A stretch of 64,000 nt of DNA. It comes from Gp6-AA40 sp035492455 (GTDB lineage: Bacteria; Acidobacteriota; Vicinamibacteria; Vicinamibacterales; UBA2999). Positions 17,571 through 26,343 of this stretch are shown piece by piece (the first letter of the stretch is position 1; every line of letters begins with the position of its first letter). The stretch covers positions 1 to 64,000 of the forward strand of contig DATJJE010000031.1 of the NCBI GenBank assembly GCA_035492455.1. The letters run 5' to 3'. The translations under genes were made by a program, and so were the position numbers. The notes under the pieces were generated by a model that was not told where the DNA came from, ran no database searches, and was given only the letters and a program-made list of their open reading frames with translations.

Positions 17571-17591
17571 ACCTCTACGACGTCTTTATCG

Positions 17592-17617
17592 GCCGATGCA
17601 CACATACGAGCATCGGC
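17592..17617. repeat. Perfect 8-bp inverted repeat between two minus-strand genes
   Basis: GCCGATGC (17592-17599) and GCATCGGC (17610-17617) enclose a 10-nt loop; outer bases CGTCT (17581-17585) and AGACG (17632-17636) can also pair. It lies in the 123-bp gap between the YncE-like gene and the DUF2157 partner. It could terminate the upstream minus-strand transcript or act as a leader structure; no T-run follows. Confidence 0.4.
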
Positions 17618-17693
17618 GCTGAATAGTTGTTAGACGGCCAGCAGCCGCATCGTGTCGTCGAGCAGTTCAAGCGCGAGAGAGGCAATGAAGCAG

Positions 17694-18704
17694 CTATTGC
17701 AGCGCCGCCCAGTTGATGCAGCCAGGGCCGGAGTCGGCGCCCATGGGCCACCGGTTCGCGATCTCGAGCGTCTTGAGGTCAATCGCGACGACGCTGTGGT
17801 CGTCGCGCAGCCCCAGGTAGGCGCGCGATCCGTCCGGCATCACGAACACGCCGCCGTCGCCGGTATCGCGATCGGCAACCTTCATCTCCTTGATTACCTT
17901 GCGCGTCTTCGCGTCCAGAACCGTCAACGAGCCGGTGCCGCCATCGAGGATCAGCACCTTGCTGCCGTCCGGCGTGAACTTGAGGCGGTTGGCATCGGTA
18001 AGTCGCAGACCGAAGGACTGTATGACCCTGCGCGTGTTGGTATCGATGATCGAAACTGCGCCGTCGCCGCGCGTGGCGGTCCAGAGCTCTCGACCGTCGG
18101 GCGATAAATCGATTCCCTCCGGTGTGATCCCGGGGACCGGAATTGCCGTGACCTTGTAGCGCGGCGGTCCTCCCGCGACGTTGTCGATCACCGACACGCT
18201 GTTCGATCCGCGGTTTGGCACCCACATCGTCTGCCCGTCTTTGGCGAGCACCAGCAGGTGCGTTCCGTCCTGACCGATGCCGAGCGTCCATTCGAACTTG
18301 TTCGCGACAGGGTCGTAGCGGCCAATTGACTTGTAGCCCTCGGCGGTGAAGTACAGCTTTCCGCCGGCATAAAGCACGTCATGCGGTGCGCTGGCGGTCC
18401 CTGGATCGAGACGGCGGATTTCCTTCATCGCCCGCACGTCGATCATCGAAATGCCGACACCCGGGCTCGCCACGAACGCGGTGGCGCCGTCTGGGGTGAC
18501 GGTGACCTCGTGCGGGTCGCGGCCGACCGGGACGCGCCCCAGCACGTTGCCCGACGCCGGGTCGACGAACGCGAGCGCGCTCGCGTTTCGGAGCAGCACG
18601 AGCAGACGTCCCTTCGACGGGCTCTGCGCCGCGACGGACATGCCGAGCGCCACGAGCATGGCCGATGTGAGGACGATTCGGATGAGGAGTCCGGTCATTT
18701 TCAT
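17694..18704 (-). CDS. YncE-type beta-propeller (YVTN repeat) exported protein
   Basis: A 336-residue exported protein. After the signal peptide (MLVALGMSVAAQS) come seven propeller blades with the classic pattern, for example ALAFVDPASGNVLGRVPVGR, EVTVTPDGATAFVASPG, VSVIDNVAGG, GIDLSPDGRELWTATRGDGA and KFTPDGSKVLILDGGTG. These proteins act as periplasmic binding or scaffolding propellers; no catalytic residues are recognisable. AGAAGAG precedes the ATG. It follows the 18721 secreted gene by 16 nt in the same operon. Confidence 0.85.
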   Translation of the reverse strand: MKMTGLLIRIVLTSAMLVALGMSVAAQSPSKGRLLVLLRNASALAFVDPASGNVLGRVPVGRDPHEVTVTPDGATAFVASPGVGISMIDVRAMKEIRRLDPGTASAPHDVLYAGGKLYFTAEGYKSIGRYDPVANKFEWTLGIGQDGTHLLVLAKDGQTMWVPNRGSNSVSVIDNVAGGPPRYKVTAIPVPGITPEGIDLSPDGRELWTATRGDGAVSIIDTNTRRVIQSFGLRLTDANRLKFTPDGSKVLILDGGTGSLTVLDAKTRKVIKEMKVADRDTGDGGVFVMPDGSRAYLGLRDDHSVVAIDLKTLEIANRWPMGADSGPGCINWAALQ

Positions 18705-18720
18705 GTGCGATCTCTTCTAC

Positions 18721-19536
18721 CTATTTAATTCCCGGCAGGAACTCGACATCGCGGTTGTTTTCATTGCAGATGAATTCCAAGGGCTCGAGATCGGGCAGCA
18801 AGTGGACTTCTTCCGTGACGGTCCATGGTCTCGTATAGGCCTTGGGGTCATCGATGGTGATCTGAATGTCCATGTGCCCGACGTCCTTCCGCCGGAAACG
18901 TTCGATCACATGCAATGCATCCGTGGATGGCTTGCCGAGTTGATCGAGCCAGGCCTTCCCATTGAAACCTCTGCTATCCACGACGAGCGTGTCGCCCTCC
19001 CAATTGCCGGTCGAATAACCGAGCCAACTGGAAGGAATCCCCGCGAGGGGCTCCAGCTCCCGCGCATCAAGGAAAATCTGCCGCCATAGATTCATATCCT
19101 CATAGATGATGGCCACGAATCTCGGCGCCTGGACGATCTTCCACGGGAGGGGAGCTGCGTCGATTCGCGGGACCCCCGGAGGCAGACAGTTCGCGGGGGG
19201 ATCCTCTCTGGCATGCGCGCCGCCTTTGCGCTCCTCGTAAAGAGCCCTGGCCCAGGGTTGAAACGGAACATCGTCAGCTGGCAAATCGGCCGCGAGGTTC
19301 GTCGAGTACTTGCCAGCGCCATTCGGTTGCCAGGTTCCCGATAGGTCCGGTTTGCCATCGGGCAATCGTGGCGCTGGCGCAGAGAGATTCGGCTTGCCAT
19401 CGGGCGTGCGTGGAATAGCGGCGGCAGGGACCTTCACCCACTGCGCATGGGTCGGCGCCCACATCAAAGTCAGGGCCGCGACGCACGATGCGACGTGCAC
19501 CCGGACGGATCGAGTCGAACGCATCGGCATGTTCAT
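18721..19536 (-). CDS. Secreted protein of the PDGxPDLxGxW family
   Basis: A 271-residue exported protein with two tandem copies of the family motif near the N-terminus: IPRTPDGKPNLSAPAP and LPDGKPDLSGTWQPNG. It also has the NWEGDTLVVDSRGF block and ends in FICNENNRDVEFLPGIK. It is a closer relative of the 4631-5524 protein. Function unknown. The ATG at codon 3 (19530) has GGAG 6 nt upstream and may be the true start. It belongs to a minus-strand operon with the amidohydrolase upstream (gap 8 nt) and the propeller gene downstream. Confidence 0.78.
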   Translation of the reverse strand: MNMPMRSTRSVRVHVASCVAALTLMWAPTHAQWVKVPAAAIPRTPDGKPNLSAPAPRLPDGKPDLSGTWQPNGAGKYSTNLAADLPADDVPFQPWARALYEERKGGAHAREDPPANCLPPGVPRIDAAPLPWKIVQAPRFVAIIYEDMNLWRQIFLDARELEPLAGIPSSWLGYSTGNWEGDTLVVDSRGFNGKAWLDQLGKPSTDALHVIERFRRKDVGHMDIQITIDDPKAYTRPWTVTEEVHLLPDLEPLEFICNENNRDVEFLPGIK

Positions 19537-19544
19537 CTCCGCTG

Positions 19545-20606
19545 CTAAAGATGGAGTAGCCGCATCGCGTTCCCTTTCAGGATGCGGTCGCGATCGACGG
19601 CCGGCAGCTTGAACTGGTCGACGACGGCGCTCGGGTACTCGATGTCGCGCGCGTTGAAGCTGTCGGTGCCGACGACGATACGATCCGAACCCACCAGGCT
19701 CAGGAGAAAGCGGAATCCCTCCGGGTGGTACGTGAGGTAGTCGTAATGGAATCGGCGCAGGTACGTCTTGAACGGGCGTTCGGGTTTTGGCCGGTTCGCT
19801 CCCATGTGCTCTGCGAAATGCTCCACGCGCCCCGCGAGGTACGGGAACCCGCCGCCGGCGTGGGGTAAGACAATCTCGAGCTGCGGAAATTTATCGAGCG
19901 TCCCGGTGGTGATGAATTTGGCCGCCAGCACGGCATGCGCGAATGCGTTGTCGAGCCCGGCGTCCGCCGGCCTTCGTCCAAAGAGATCCGAATTCAGGTT
20001 GTGAAAGAGAATCGGATAGCCGAGCGCTTCGATGCGCGCCAGCAGCGGCGCAAACTCCGGCTGAAACAGATAATCGCGGTTGTCGATTGAATCCGGCAGG
20101 TGAACGGCGCGCAGGCCCGGCTTTCCTGCAACGCGGTTCAATTCCTTGAGTGCCATATCCGCGTCACGAATCGGCAGTTCGATCGACGCGACGTAGCGAT
20201 CGGGAAACGCGGCGTGCGCCTCGACCCCGGCGTCGTTGACGATCTGCGCGAGACGCACCCCCTCCTCGGGCGTGACGATCTGCCACGGCATTCCGCCGTT
20301 CAACGTCAGCACGTGCATCTGCACGCCGTGCTCGTCCATCCACTTCCTGCGCTGCTGGATATCGAGCTCGAGGGGAAACGGGTTGCCGAGCGGCTTACCG
20401 AGATCCGCCATCGCCTTGGCGTACGGAGGCGGCACCCAGTGCGCGTGAAGATCGATGGCCACGGGCCGATTGGCGTTTGCGCTGGCGGGGCGCGCGTCCC
20501 ACCATGGCTGCAGCGTCTCCGCTGGCGTTGCGGCTTCAGGCCGCAGCGCCGCCAGCGCACCGAGACTCGCCGCGCCCGTCTTCATGAAGCTTCGTCGTGC
20601 GATCAT
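19545..20606 (-). CDS. Amidohydrolase/decarboxylase of the ACMSD family, Tat-exported
   Basis: A 353-residue metal-dependent TIM-barrel enzyme (amidohydro-related 2). The start gives a twin-arginine leader ARRSFMKTGAASLGAL and is preceded by GAGG. Metal and active-site landmarks are IDLHAHWVPP, FHNLNS, VLPHAGGGFPYLAGR and VGTDSFN. Relatives decarboxylate aromatic or semialdehyde acids (ACMSD, gamma-resorcylate decarboxylase). Export by Tat suits a metalloenzyme folded in the cytoplasm. Adjacent to the NHL propeller gene (7-nt gap). Confidence 0.85.
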   Translation of the reverse strand: MIARRSFMKTGAASLGALAALRPEAATPAETLQPWWDARPASANANRPVAIDLHAHWVPPPYAKAMADLGKPLGNPFPLELDIQQRRKWMDEHGVQMHVLTLNGGMPWQIVTPEEGVRLAQIVNDAGVEAHAAFPDRYVASIELPIRDADMALKELNRVAGKPGLRAVHLPDSIDNRDYLFQPEFAPLLARIEALGYPILFHNLNSDLFGRRPADAGLDNAFAHAVLAAKFITTGTLDKFPQLEIVLPHAGGGFPYLAGRVEHFAEHMGANRPKPERPFKTYLRRFHYDYLTYHPEGFRFLLSLVGSDRIVVGTDSFNARDIEYPSAVVDQFKLPAVDRDRILKGNAMRLLHL

Positions 20607-20613
20607 AACGGCC

Positions 20614-21810
20614 TCAATTCGTCTGTCGTGAACGCGTCGGCACGAATTTCCTGACGTCCATGTTGAAGTCCGCCCCGTACACATTTCCCTGGGCATCCAC
20701 GGTCACACCTTCAGCCAGCGTTGATCCCGAGGCGTACGGATACGGGCACGGATCGGGAATGAATGCGCGCACCGCTCCGTCGCGCGCGCTTCCGATGCGG
20801 ATGCCGCGTCGAATGCCGGGGTTGAAACCGTAGCCGGTTTGCGCGAGCGCGAACCGTCCTGTGTTCGTGCGGCCGTCGCGCGATTCCGAGTCCGCGACGT
20901 AGATCGTGTCGGTCTTCTTGTCGATGTAGATGCCGCTCGGGCGGCCGAACTGAAACCACTGCGCGATGAACTTCCCGTCCTGATCGAAGATCTGGATGCG
21001 ATTGTTCTGACGATCGCCGACGAATACTCGGCCGCGCGAATCGATGGCGATGGTGTGCGGCACGTCGAACTCGCCGGGTCCCATGCCCTTTTTGCCCCAT
21101 GTCTTGATGAACTTCCCGTTCTTGTCGAACTTCACGACGCGCGCGTTGCCGATGGCGAGACCACCGCCCGTATGACCGTCGGCGACGAAGATGTCGCCGT
21201 TCGCTGCCACCGCTACCTCGGTCGGCGCGTCGAACTCGTCGACGCCAGGTCCCGCCACCCCTTTCTTGCCGAGCGTCATCAACACGCGGCCGTTCGAATC
21301 CATCTTGAAGATCTGATGGCTGCCGTTGTCTGCAACCCACAGGCTGCCCGTTTGATCGACGGTCAGCTTATGCGGGCTGACAAACATCCCTGCGCCGAAT
21401 GACTTGAGGAGCTTCCCGGACGTGTCGAACTGAAAGATCGGATTGACCGTCGCGCTCGCACCGGCGCAGGTCGTCCCTCCAGCGCCCGAGTTGCCGCACC
21501 GATCGATCACCCAGATCGTGTTGTCGGGAGCAATTGTCACGCTGGCCGTCGACCCCCACTTGCGACCGGCCGGCAGCTGACCGAAATCGGCGCCCGGTTG
21601 ATACGGATTGGGCAGATCGTTGCGCGCCCCCAACAGCGACGCCGCGGGCAGCGAGACCGGATACTGGCCCGGCGGGAATACTGCCTGCTGCGGAGTGGCT
21701 GCTGGCTCGGCGGGCGTGACTCCACAGCTAGTCGCCATCGCGCCGGCACTTCCCTGCGCCATGGCGTTCACCGAGGTGAAGAGAACAGCGGCGACCACGA
21801 ACCATCGCAT
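20614..21810 (-). CDS. NHL-repeat beta-propeller, exported (peptidylamidoglycolate lyase-like)
   Basis: A 398-residue exported protein starting at MRWFVVAAVLF with AGGAGGTGC upstream. Repeats of the NHL type are clear: ASVTIAPDNTIWVIDRCG, KLTVDQTGSLWVADNGSHQI, EVAVAANGDIFVADGH and TIAIDSRGRVFVGDRQNNRI. The mature N-terminus is proline-rich. NHL propellers of this type include peptidyl-hydroxyglycine lyases, but catalytic zinc ligands cannot be confirmed by eye. First gene of a minus-strand operon (21810 to 17694) and divergent from the NTPase gene across 70 bp. Confidence 0.8.
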   Translation of the reverse strand: MRWFVVAAVLFTSVNAMAQGSAGAMATSCGVTPAEPAATPQQAVFPPGQYPVSLPAASLLGARNDLPNPYQPGADFGQLPAGRKWGSTASVTIAPDNTIWVIDRCGNSGAGGTTCAGASATVNPIFQFDTSGKLLKSFGAGMFVSPHKLTVDQTGSLWVADNGSHQIFKMDSNGRVLMTLGKKGVAGPGVDEFDAPTEVAVAANGDIFVADGHTGGGLAIGNARVVKFDKNGKFIKTWGKKGMGPGEFDVPHTIAIDSRGRVFVGDRQNNRIQIFDQDGKFIAQWFQFGRPSGIYIDKKTDTIYVADSESRDGRTNTGRFALAQTGYGFNPGIRRGIRIGSARDGAVRAFIPDPCPYPYASGSTLAEGVTVDAQGNVYGADFNMDVRKFVPTRSRQTN

Positions 21811-21856
21811 ACCGCACCTCCTGGCGGCGCGGATTATCGCACCGTCGCGGCCGTGT

Positions 21857-21876
21857 GACGACTCGTATAATGCGCG
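21857..21876 (+). repeat. 20-bp direct repeat, left copy, carrying TATAAT
   Basis: The 20 bases GACGACTCGTATAATGCGCG occur here and again, identically, at 24913-24932. The two copies bracket exactly one gene, the 1003-residue NTPase. Each contains a perfect -10 hexamer placed 7-9 nt before a start codon. Confidence 0.85.
21866..21871 (+). promoter_or_regulatory. TATAAT -10 box of the NTPase gene (leaderless start)
   Basis: TATAAT ends 9 nt before ATG 21881, so transcription would begin at or next to the start codon. No Shine-Dalgarno sequence is present and no convincing -35 box is seen. Confidence 0.55.
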
Positions 21877-21880
21877 GCGC

Positions 21881-24800
21881 ATGACCAACAGGCCTCTCGT
21901 CAAACCTGAATGGGACTCCACACTGACGTACGACGATCTTGAAACGGATGCCACCGGCGGCCTGTCGTTCGTCGGCCGCCAGGAACTGCTCGACATCATC
22001 GTTGGAGCGATTCGCCATCCGGATCGCCGCGGCACCTTTCTGGTGAGCGGTTATCGCGGCGCGGGGAAGACGACGATGCTGATCCAGGCGATCCGACTGA
22101 GTCAGAAGGGACTGCCGGCCAAGTGGACTCTTCTGCCGCTGGTGCTGAACGCGTCGGAAGTGTCCGCGGCGCTTCCTCCTCCATCCGCTCCGGCGGGTCA
22201 GCCGGCCGCGAGCGTGTCATTGCAGATCGGACCGCAACAGCTGCTTACCGCGTTGATTCGAACGCTTCGAAACTACGCGGAATCGTCGCCCGGCCAATCC
22301 CTCCCCGCGAACTTACGGACAAGGATTAACGACGCGTATCGAAAGGCGATCGCAAAGGAGTACAGCCGGTCGGAAGGAACAAGCGCACAACAGAGCCGGA
22401 CGGTAGCTCGAGAGTTCGAGCTGAAACTGACGACGGCCGATGCTTACAAGAGTCTCAGCGCGGCAGGGGCGGCCGCGGCCGCGGTAATCGAGGCGAGCGC
22501 CTGGGTCACCTCCGGGTTGCAGGCTGGTCTGCATGCGATCGCGGTTGCGACTGGAGCACTTGCCGTCGGCAGCTGGACGGCGTCGCGCAAAATCAGTGAG
22601 ACAGCGAAGCAGGAAAGCACAGAAGCCGTTTCCGTCAAATACGACAATTCTTTGCAGCAGCTCGAAGGCGATCTCAAAGACCTTCTCACCACGCTCCATC
22701 AGCAGAAGCAACGAGTGGTCGTGGTGTTGGAGGAACTCGACAAGATCAAGGACGAGGACGGCCGGCAATTGGACGCGGTCATCCGCTACTTCAAGAATCT
22801 GTTTACGCAGGCGCCCGCACTCTTCTTCTTCGTGACTGACAAGGGTTATTACGATTTCATCGCCAGCGAGATTCGCCGTGCGCGACGCGACCGTTCGTAC
22901 GCGATCCAGCACACGTTCTTCACGCACCGCCTGTTCGTGGGACGGCCGACCACGCGTGATTGTCTGGACTACGTGAAAAGCATTCTCGCCGACGCGAAAG
23001 ACGGCGAACAGCTCGATAAGCTCTATGCAACCGGCGGGATCGAGCCTTTTAACGCAGCGATTCCCAACGACCCCTTGCTGCGATTCGTCCGTTCGATTCT
23101 GTTCAAATCGAACAACCATCTATTCGATCTCAAGAACGAGCTGCGGCGGTTCGTCAGGACCGACAAGGACAAGCTCGTGCTCGATACGAAAGCCCTCAGT
23201 GACGACGACGTGGCCGCTGGAGCGTTTCAAGATCTCATCGTGCAGAAACAAACTCTGTTCGCGTTCGGAGACGGACGGCCCTACGCCAACGAGGTCCTCA
23301 ACGATTGCCTGGCCGCGGTGTTCACCGACCTTGGTTCAGATGCGACGCAGCAGGTCAACTCCTACTATCCTCGCGGCTCGTTGTCGTCAGCGCCACCGCC
23401 GTCCGCTGCAGCAGCATCGGGCGCTGCAGCCGCAGCTCCTGCTCCGGCGCCGATGCCGGACACGGGCGATCAGCTCGAATTGAGCGAACAGGCTCGCATC
23501 AAGGCGGCGGTCGATTCGCTCATTGAAGACCTGCAGCGCGGCGGTGCCTTCGAGGCAGACCGGACGAATATCACGCGGGGACAGTTCGTATGGAAGCGGA
23601 CCGCAGCCCGTGCGTTTCGATTCTTGCGCCGCCTCGAGCGGCACGAAACGGAGCTGGTGGCACGCGTCGATAAGTTGCGCGTCGCCATCGAAGCGCTGGG
23701 CAACGGTGGACGTCTGGCCAATCTCGCCGGCGTGCGTGCGGACGCCGACAAGCTTCTACAAGAACTCGATGAGATCAAGAAGACGGTGGAAACCACCGAT
23801 CGTACGTTTTCCGTCGACGAGACTGACTTCATCGGTCTAGACATTCAACGGCGAACTCTGGAGCCTGTCGCGCGAGCCTACGACGCGCACCTCGCTCGCG
23901 TCGAGGTGCAGTACCGCCTGGGCACGCCGTGGTACCCGATCGGGGCCAGCATCGAAGGGGGCAAGTTGTTCGCGTTGAACCTGAGAGGCGGTTCGAACGT
24001 GACCGATTCCGGGCCCCTCGGCGCCGTCCTTCTGGCCTTTGGAGAAGGCGGCCGTATGGACGACGACGCGCGCGAGTTCGTCGCCAAGGCGCCGCGACTA
24101 CAGCGGCTCGTGATACTGCACGTGCTGCACGCTCCTGGTGATCCGTCGGCGCTGTCCCAGCGGGGAGCGCAGTGGAGGGAGCAAATGGCGGACGTCGTCA
24201 GACAACCGACGGTCGATGGCCGACGACGGGATGTAATCGTCGAGACAATGCCGCTGGACGAAGGATGGCCAGAAAATGAGCTCGAGAAGTCGTGGGGCGG
24301 CCGCCTGACGGAGCGTATGCTGCTCCACGCCACGTGGGCGTGGTTTCCCACCCTTCCACAACGCGACGGAAAAAAGAGCGCCGTACTTCGGGCGCAGCTC
24401 GATCAAGGCGACTTCGTGCCGTTCAACGAAGCCGTCCACGATTGGGTCAAGAGCGACAGTCGCGTACTTCACGTCATCGATGAGGTCGACTTGGACACGT
24501 TCGCGCAGGCGTTCTCGGAAATCGGATTCTCTGAGGTCGTCTGTCCGCCCGCTGACCCTGCATCCGCGCTGTCACTTGCCGAGAACGCACGGTTCGCACT
24601 CGACGTGTCAACAAACCGTCCCGATCCGGAGTCAATCTATCCTCTGGTACCGCTTGTCAACCGATTAGTCGCTCGGGGTGAAATCGTTCCATACATCTAT
24701 CTTTGGCCCAGCCGGGTTTCTTCCCCGCCTGGTTCCGACGACCCTGCCGCGTCTGAGCGTTGGGCTTCGATTTCAGGCTTCATCAGGGATCGAGGCCGCG

Positions 24801-24892
24801 CGATTGTGGTGGCGTCAGAGAAGTTGGAGATACCTCGAGATATCTCGAAAACGACTCTCCGGCTCGGCCCGTCTTCCTCTGCGGCCGCCTGA
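21881..24892 (+). CDS. Large membrane-anchored P-loop NTPase, unknown function
   Basis: A 1003-residue protein. Residues 28-65 read LSFVGRQELLDII ... LVSGYRGAGKTT, an AAA/STAND-like head with Walker A at 57-65. Walker B is VVVVLEELDKIKDE near 277-290, followed by FFFVTDKGYYDFI. Between them two hydrophobic segments (about 195-232) make a probable membrane hairpin. An Ala/Pro linker (about 500-528) leads to a helical region and an unrecognised C-terminal domain (about 650-1003, FALNLRGGSNV ... LGAVLLAFGEGGRM). The architecture recalls KAP and other membrane NTPases of conflict systems, but I cannot name a family. Base composition looks less GC-rich than its neighbours. It is the only gene between two identical 20-bp repeats. 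The leaderless ATG is preferred; longer forms run into the divergent signal peptide. Confidence 0.75.
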   Translation: MTNRPLVKPEWDSTLTYDDLETDATGGLSFVGRQELLDIIVGAIRHPDRRGTFLVSGYRGAGKTTMLIQAIRLSQKGLPAKWTLLPLVLNASEVSAALPPPSAPAGQPAASVSLQIGPQQLLTALIRTLRNYAESSPGQSLPANLRTRINDAYRKAIAKEYSRSEGTSAQQSRTVAREFELKLTTADAYKSLSAAGAAAAAVIEASAWVTSGLQAGLHAIAVATGALAVGSWTASRKISETAKQESTEAVSVKYDNSLQQLEGDLKDLLTTLHQQKQRVVVVLEELDKIKDEDGRQLDAVIRYFKNLFTQAPALFFFVTDKGYYDFIASEIRRARRDRSYAIQHTFFTHRLFVGRPTTRDCLDYVKSILADAKDGEQLDKLYATGGIEPFNAAIPNDPLLRFVRSILFKSNNHLFDLKNELRRFVRTDKDKLVLDTKALSDDDVAAGAFQDLIVQKQTLFAFGDGRPYANEVLNDCLAAVFTDLGSDATQQVNSYYPRGSLSSAPPPSAAAASGAAAAAPAPAPMPDTGDQLELSEQARIKAAVDSLIEDLQRGGAFEADRTNITRGQFVWKRTAARAFRFLRRLERHETELVARVDKLRVAIEALGNGGRLANLAGVRADADKLLQELDEIKKTVETTDRTFSVDETDFIGLDIQRRTLEPVARAYDAHLARVEVQYRLGTPWYPIGASIEGGKLFALNLRGGSNVTDSGPLGAVLLAFGEGGRMDDDAREFVAKAPRLQRLVILHVLHAPGDPSALSQRGAQWREQMADVVRQPTVDGRRRDVIVETMPLDEGWPENELEKSWGGRLTERMLLHATWAWFPTLPQRDGKKSAVLRAQLDQGDFVPFNEAVHDWVKSDSRVLHVIDEVDLDTFAQAFSEIGFSEVVCPPADPASALSLAENARFALDVSTNRPDPESIYPLVPLVNRLVARGEIVPYIYLWPSRVSSPPGSDDPAASERWASISGFIRDRGRAIVVASEKLEIPRDISKTTLRLGPSSSAAA

Positions 24893-24912
24893 GGCGTCGA
24901 CCGACTGGAGAA

Positions 24913-24932
24913 GACGACTCGTATAATGCGCG
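24913..24932 (+). repeat. 20-bp direct repeat, right copy, carrying TATAAT
   Basis: Identical to 21857-21876. This copy overlaps the 5' end of the amidohydrolase gene: the ATG within TATAATG (24926) is in frame with GTG 24935. Confidence 0.85.
24922..24927 (+). promoter_or_regulatory. TATAAT -10 box of the amidohydrolase gene (leaderless GTG start)
   Basis: TATAAT ends 7 nt before GTG 24935, which begins a textbook signal peptide. The hexamer also contains an in-frame ATG at 24926, but that codon would sit inside the promoter. Confidence 0.5.
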
Positions 24933-24934
24933 TC

Positions 24935-26245
24935 GTGAAACGGCTCGCGCTTGTTGTCCTCCTTCTTGCCACCCCCGCATTCGCGCAGTCGACGCTGTAC
25001 GAAGGTGCACGCCTGATTAGCGGCGACGGAAAACCCGCCATCGAACGCTCCGCCTTCCTCGTCGAGAACGGAACGATCACGCGCGTCGGGCGTCAGGGGG
25101 AGGTGCAACCACCGAACGGTGCAACCCGCGTCGACCTGACCGGCCGGACGGTGATGCCGACGCTCATCGACATTCACACGCACACCGGATTTCAACGAGG
25201 TGCCACCTACGTTCCTCAAAACTACGGCCGCGAGACGATCGTCGAGGATCTGAATCGTGCGCTTCGCTTCGGTGTAAGCGCAGTGGTTTCCGAGGGCATC
25301 GACCCCGGTGATGCGGCATTCAAGATCCGTGAGGACCAGGCTGCCGGGCGCCTGGGCGGCGCGCGGTTGTTTACCGCGGGTCGCGGCATGGGCGCACCGA
25401 ACGCCGGACCCGGCGCGGATACATATAAAGGCATCGCCTACGACATCACGACCGAAGACCAAGGCCGCCGCGCGGTTCGTGAACTCGCCGCGCAGAAGGT
25501 GGACTTCATCAAGATCTGGGTTGACGACAGGAACGGCCGTGCGCCGGAGCTGAGTCCACCGCTCTACCGCGCCATCATCGACGAAGCCCACACGCACGGC
25601 ATCCGCGTCAACGCGCATGTCTTCTACCTCATGGATGCGAAAGGCCTCGTCGCCGCAGGCATTGACGGTTTCACGCATCTCGTGCGCGACAAAGACATGG
25701 ACGACGAGCTCGTGCGCGAGATCGTCAGACGCCGCGTCGTCATCATGCCGACGCTGCAGAATACCGAGCGCGGACGGAACACCGAGCCGCCGTCGTCACT
25801 CGCCGCGTGGGTGAACGGGCCCGCACGCGACGGCATCGGCTCTGATCTTGTGGCCAAGATCCTTACCGCGTACGGCGGACGCACCGTGGCACAAGCCTCC
25901 GCAGCGCGCGAGCGCTACGCGATACTGCAGCGCAGTCTGAAGAAGCTGTCCGACGCCGGCGCGCGCATCGTCCTCGGCGGCGATACCGGCCTGCAGGATG
26001 ATCCGTTCGGCTTTGCGGAACATCGCGAGCTGGAGCTGATGGTCGAAGCGGGCATGACCCCGATGCAGGCGATCGTCGCGGCGACGAGCAGCGGCGCGGA
26101 CTTCCTGCGCCTGAAGGACACGGGCATACTCGCCCCCGGTAAGCGCGCGGACTTCCTCGTACTGGACGACAATCCGCTCGAGGACATCACCAATACCCGC
26201 CGCATCGCACAGGTTTTTCTGAAAGGCCGCGCGGTTAACCGTTGA
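24935..26245 (+). CDS. Exported metal-dependent amidohydrolase (imidazolonepropionase/prolidase-like)
   Basis: A 436-residue exported TIM-barrel hydrolase. Starting at GTG 24935 gives the signal peptide MKRLALVVLLLATPAFAQ. Metal ligands are visible in order: IDIHTHTGF, the lysine of VDFIKIWVDD, His in NAHVFYL, His in FTHLVRD and Asp in LGGDTGLQ; the C-terminus GKRADFLVLDDNPLEDI completes the small beta domain. Such enzymes cleave imides, peptides or related C-N bonds. A related but partial amidohydrolase starts at 63328. A TonB receptor lies 98 bp downstream. Confidence 0.88.
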   Translation: MKRLALVVLLLATPAFAQSTLYEGARLISGDGKPAIERSAFLVENGTITRVGRQGEVQPPNGATRVDLTGRTVMPTLIDIHTHTGFQRGATYVPQNYGRETIVEDLNRALRFGVSAVVSEGIDPGDAAFKIREDQAAGRLGGARLFTAGRGMGAPNAGPGADTYKGIAYDITTEDQGRRAVRELAAQKVDFIKIWVDDRNGRAPELSPPLYRAIIDEAHTHGIRVNAHVFYLMDAKGLVAAGIDGFTHLVRDKDMDDELVREIVRRRVVIMPTLQNTERGRNTEPPSSLAAWVNGPARDGIGSDLVAKILTAYGGRTVAQASAARERYAILQRSLKKLSDAGARIVLGGDTGLQDDPFGFAEHRELELMVEAGMTPMQAIVAATSSGADFLRLKDTGILAPGKRADFLVLDDNPLEDITNTRRIAQVFLKGRAVNR

Positions 26246-26343
26246 CAGCGTCCGCGGGCGCGGCCAATATCCCCCCACTCCTGCAGTTGCGATCGTCGGC
26301 GTAGGTTTCTCTTGCACGTATGCACGTTTTCAAGGAGGCCTCG

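Noticed and set aside
17581..17636. Possible integron attC site (GTTAGAC plus inverted repeat)
   Set aside because: GTTAGAC fits the GTTRRRY core, but there is no matching RYYYAAC core on the left side, no integrase and no gene-cassette array.
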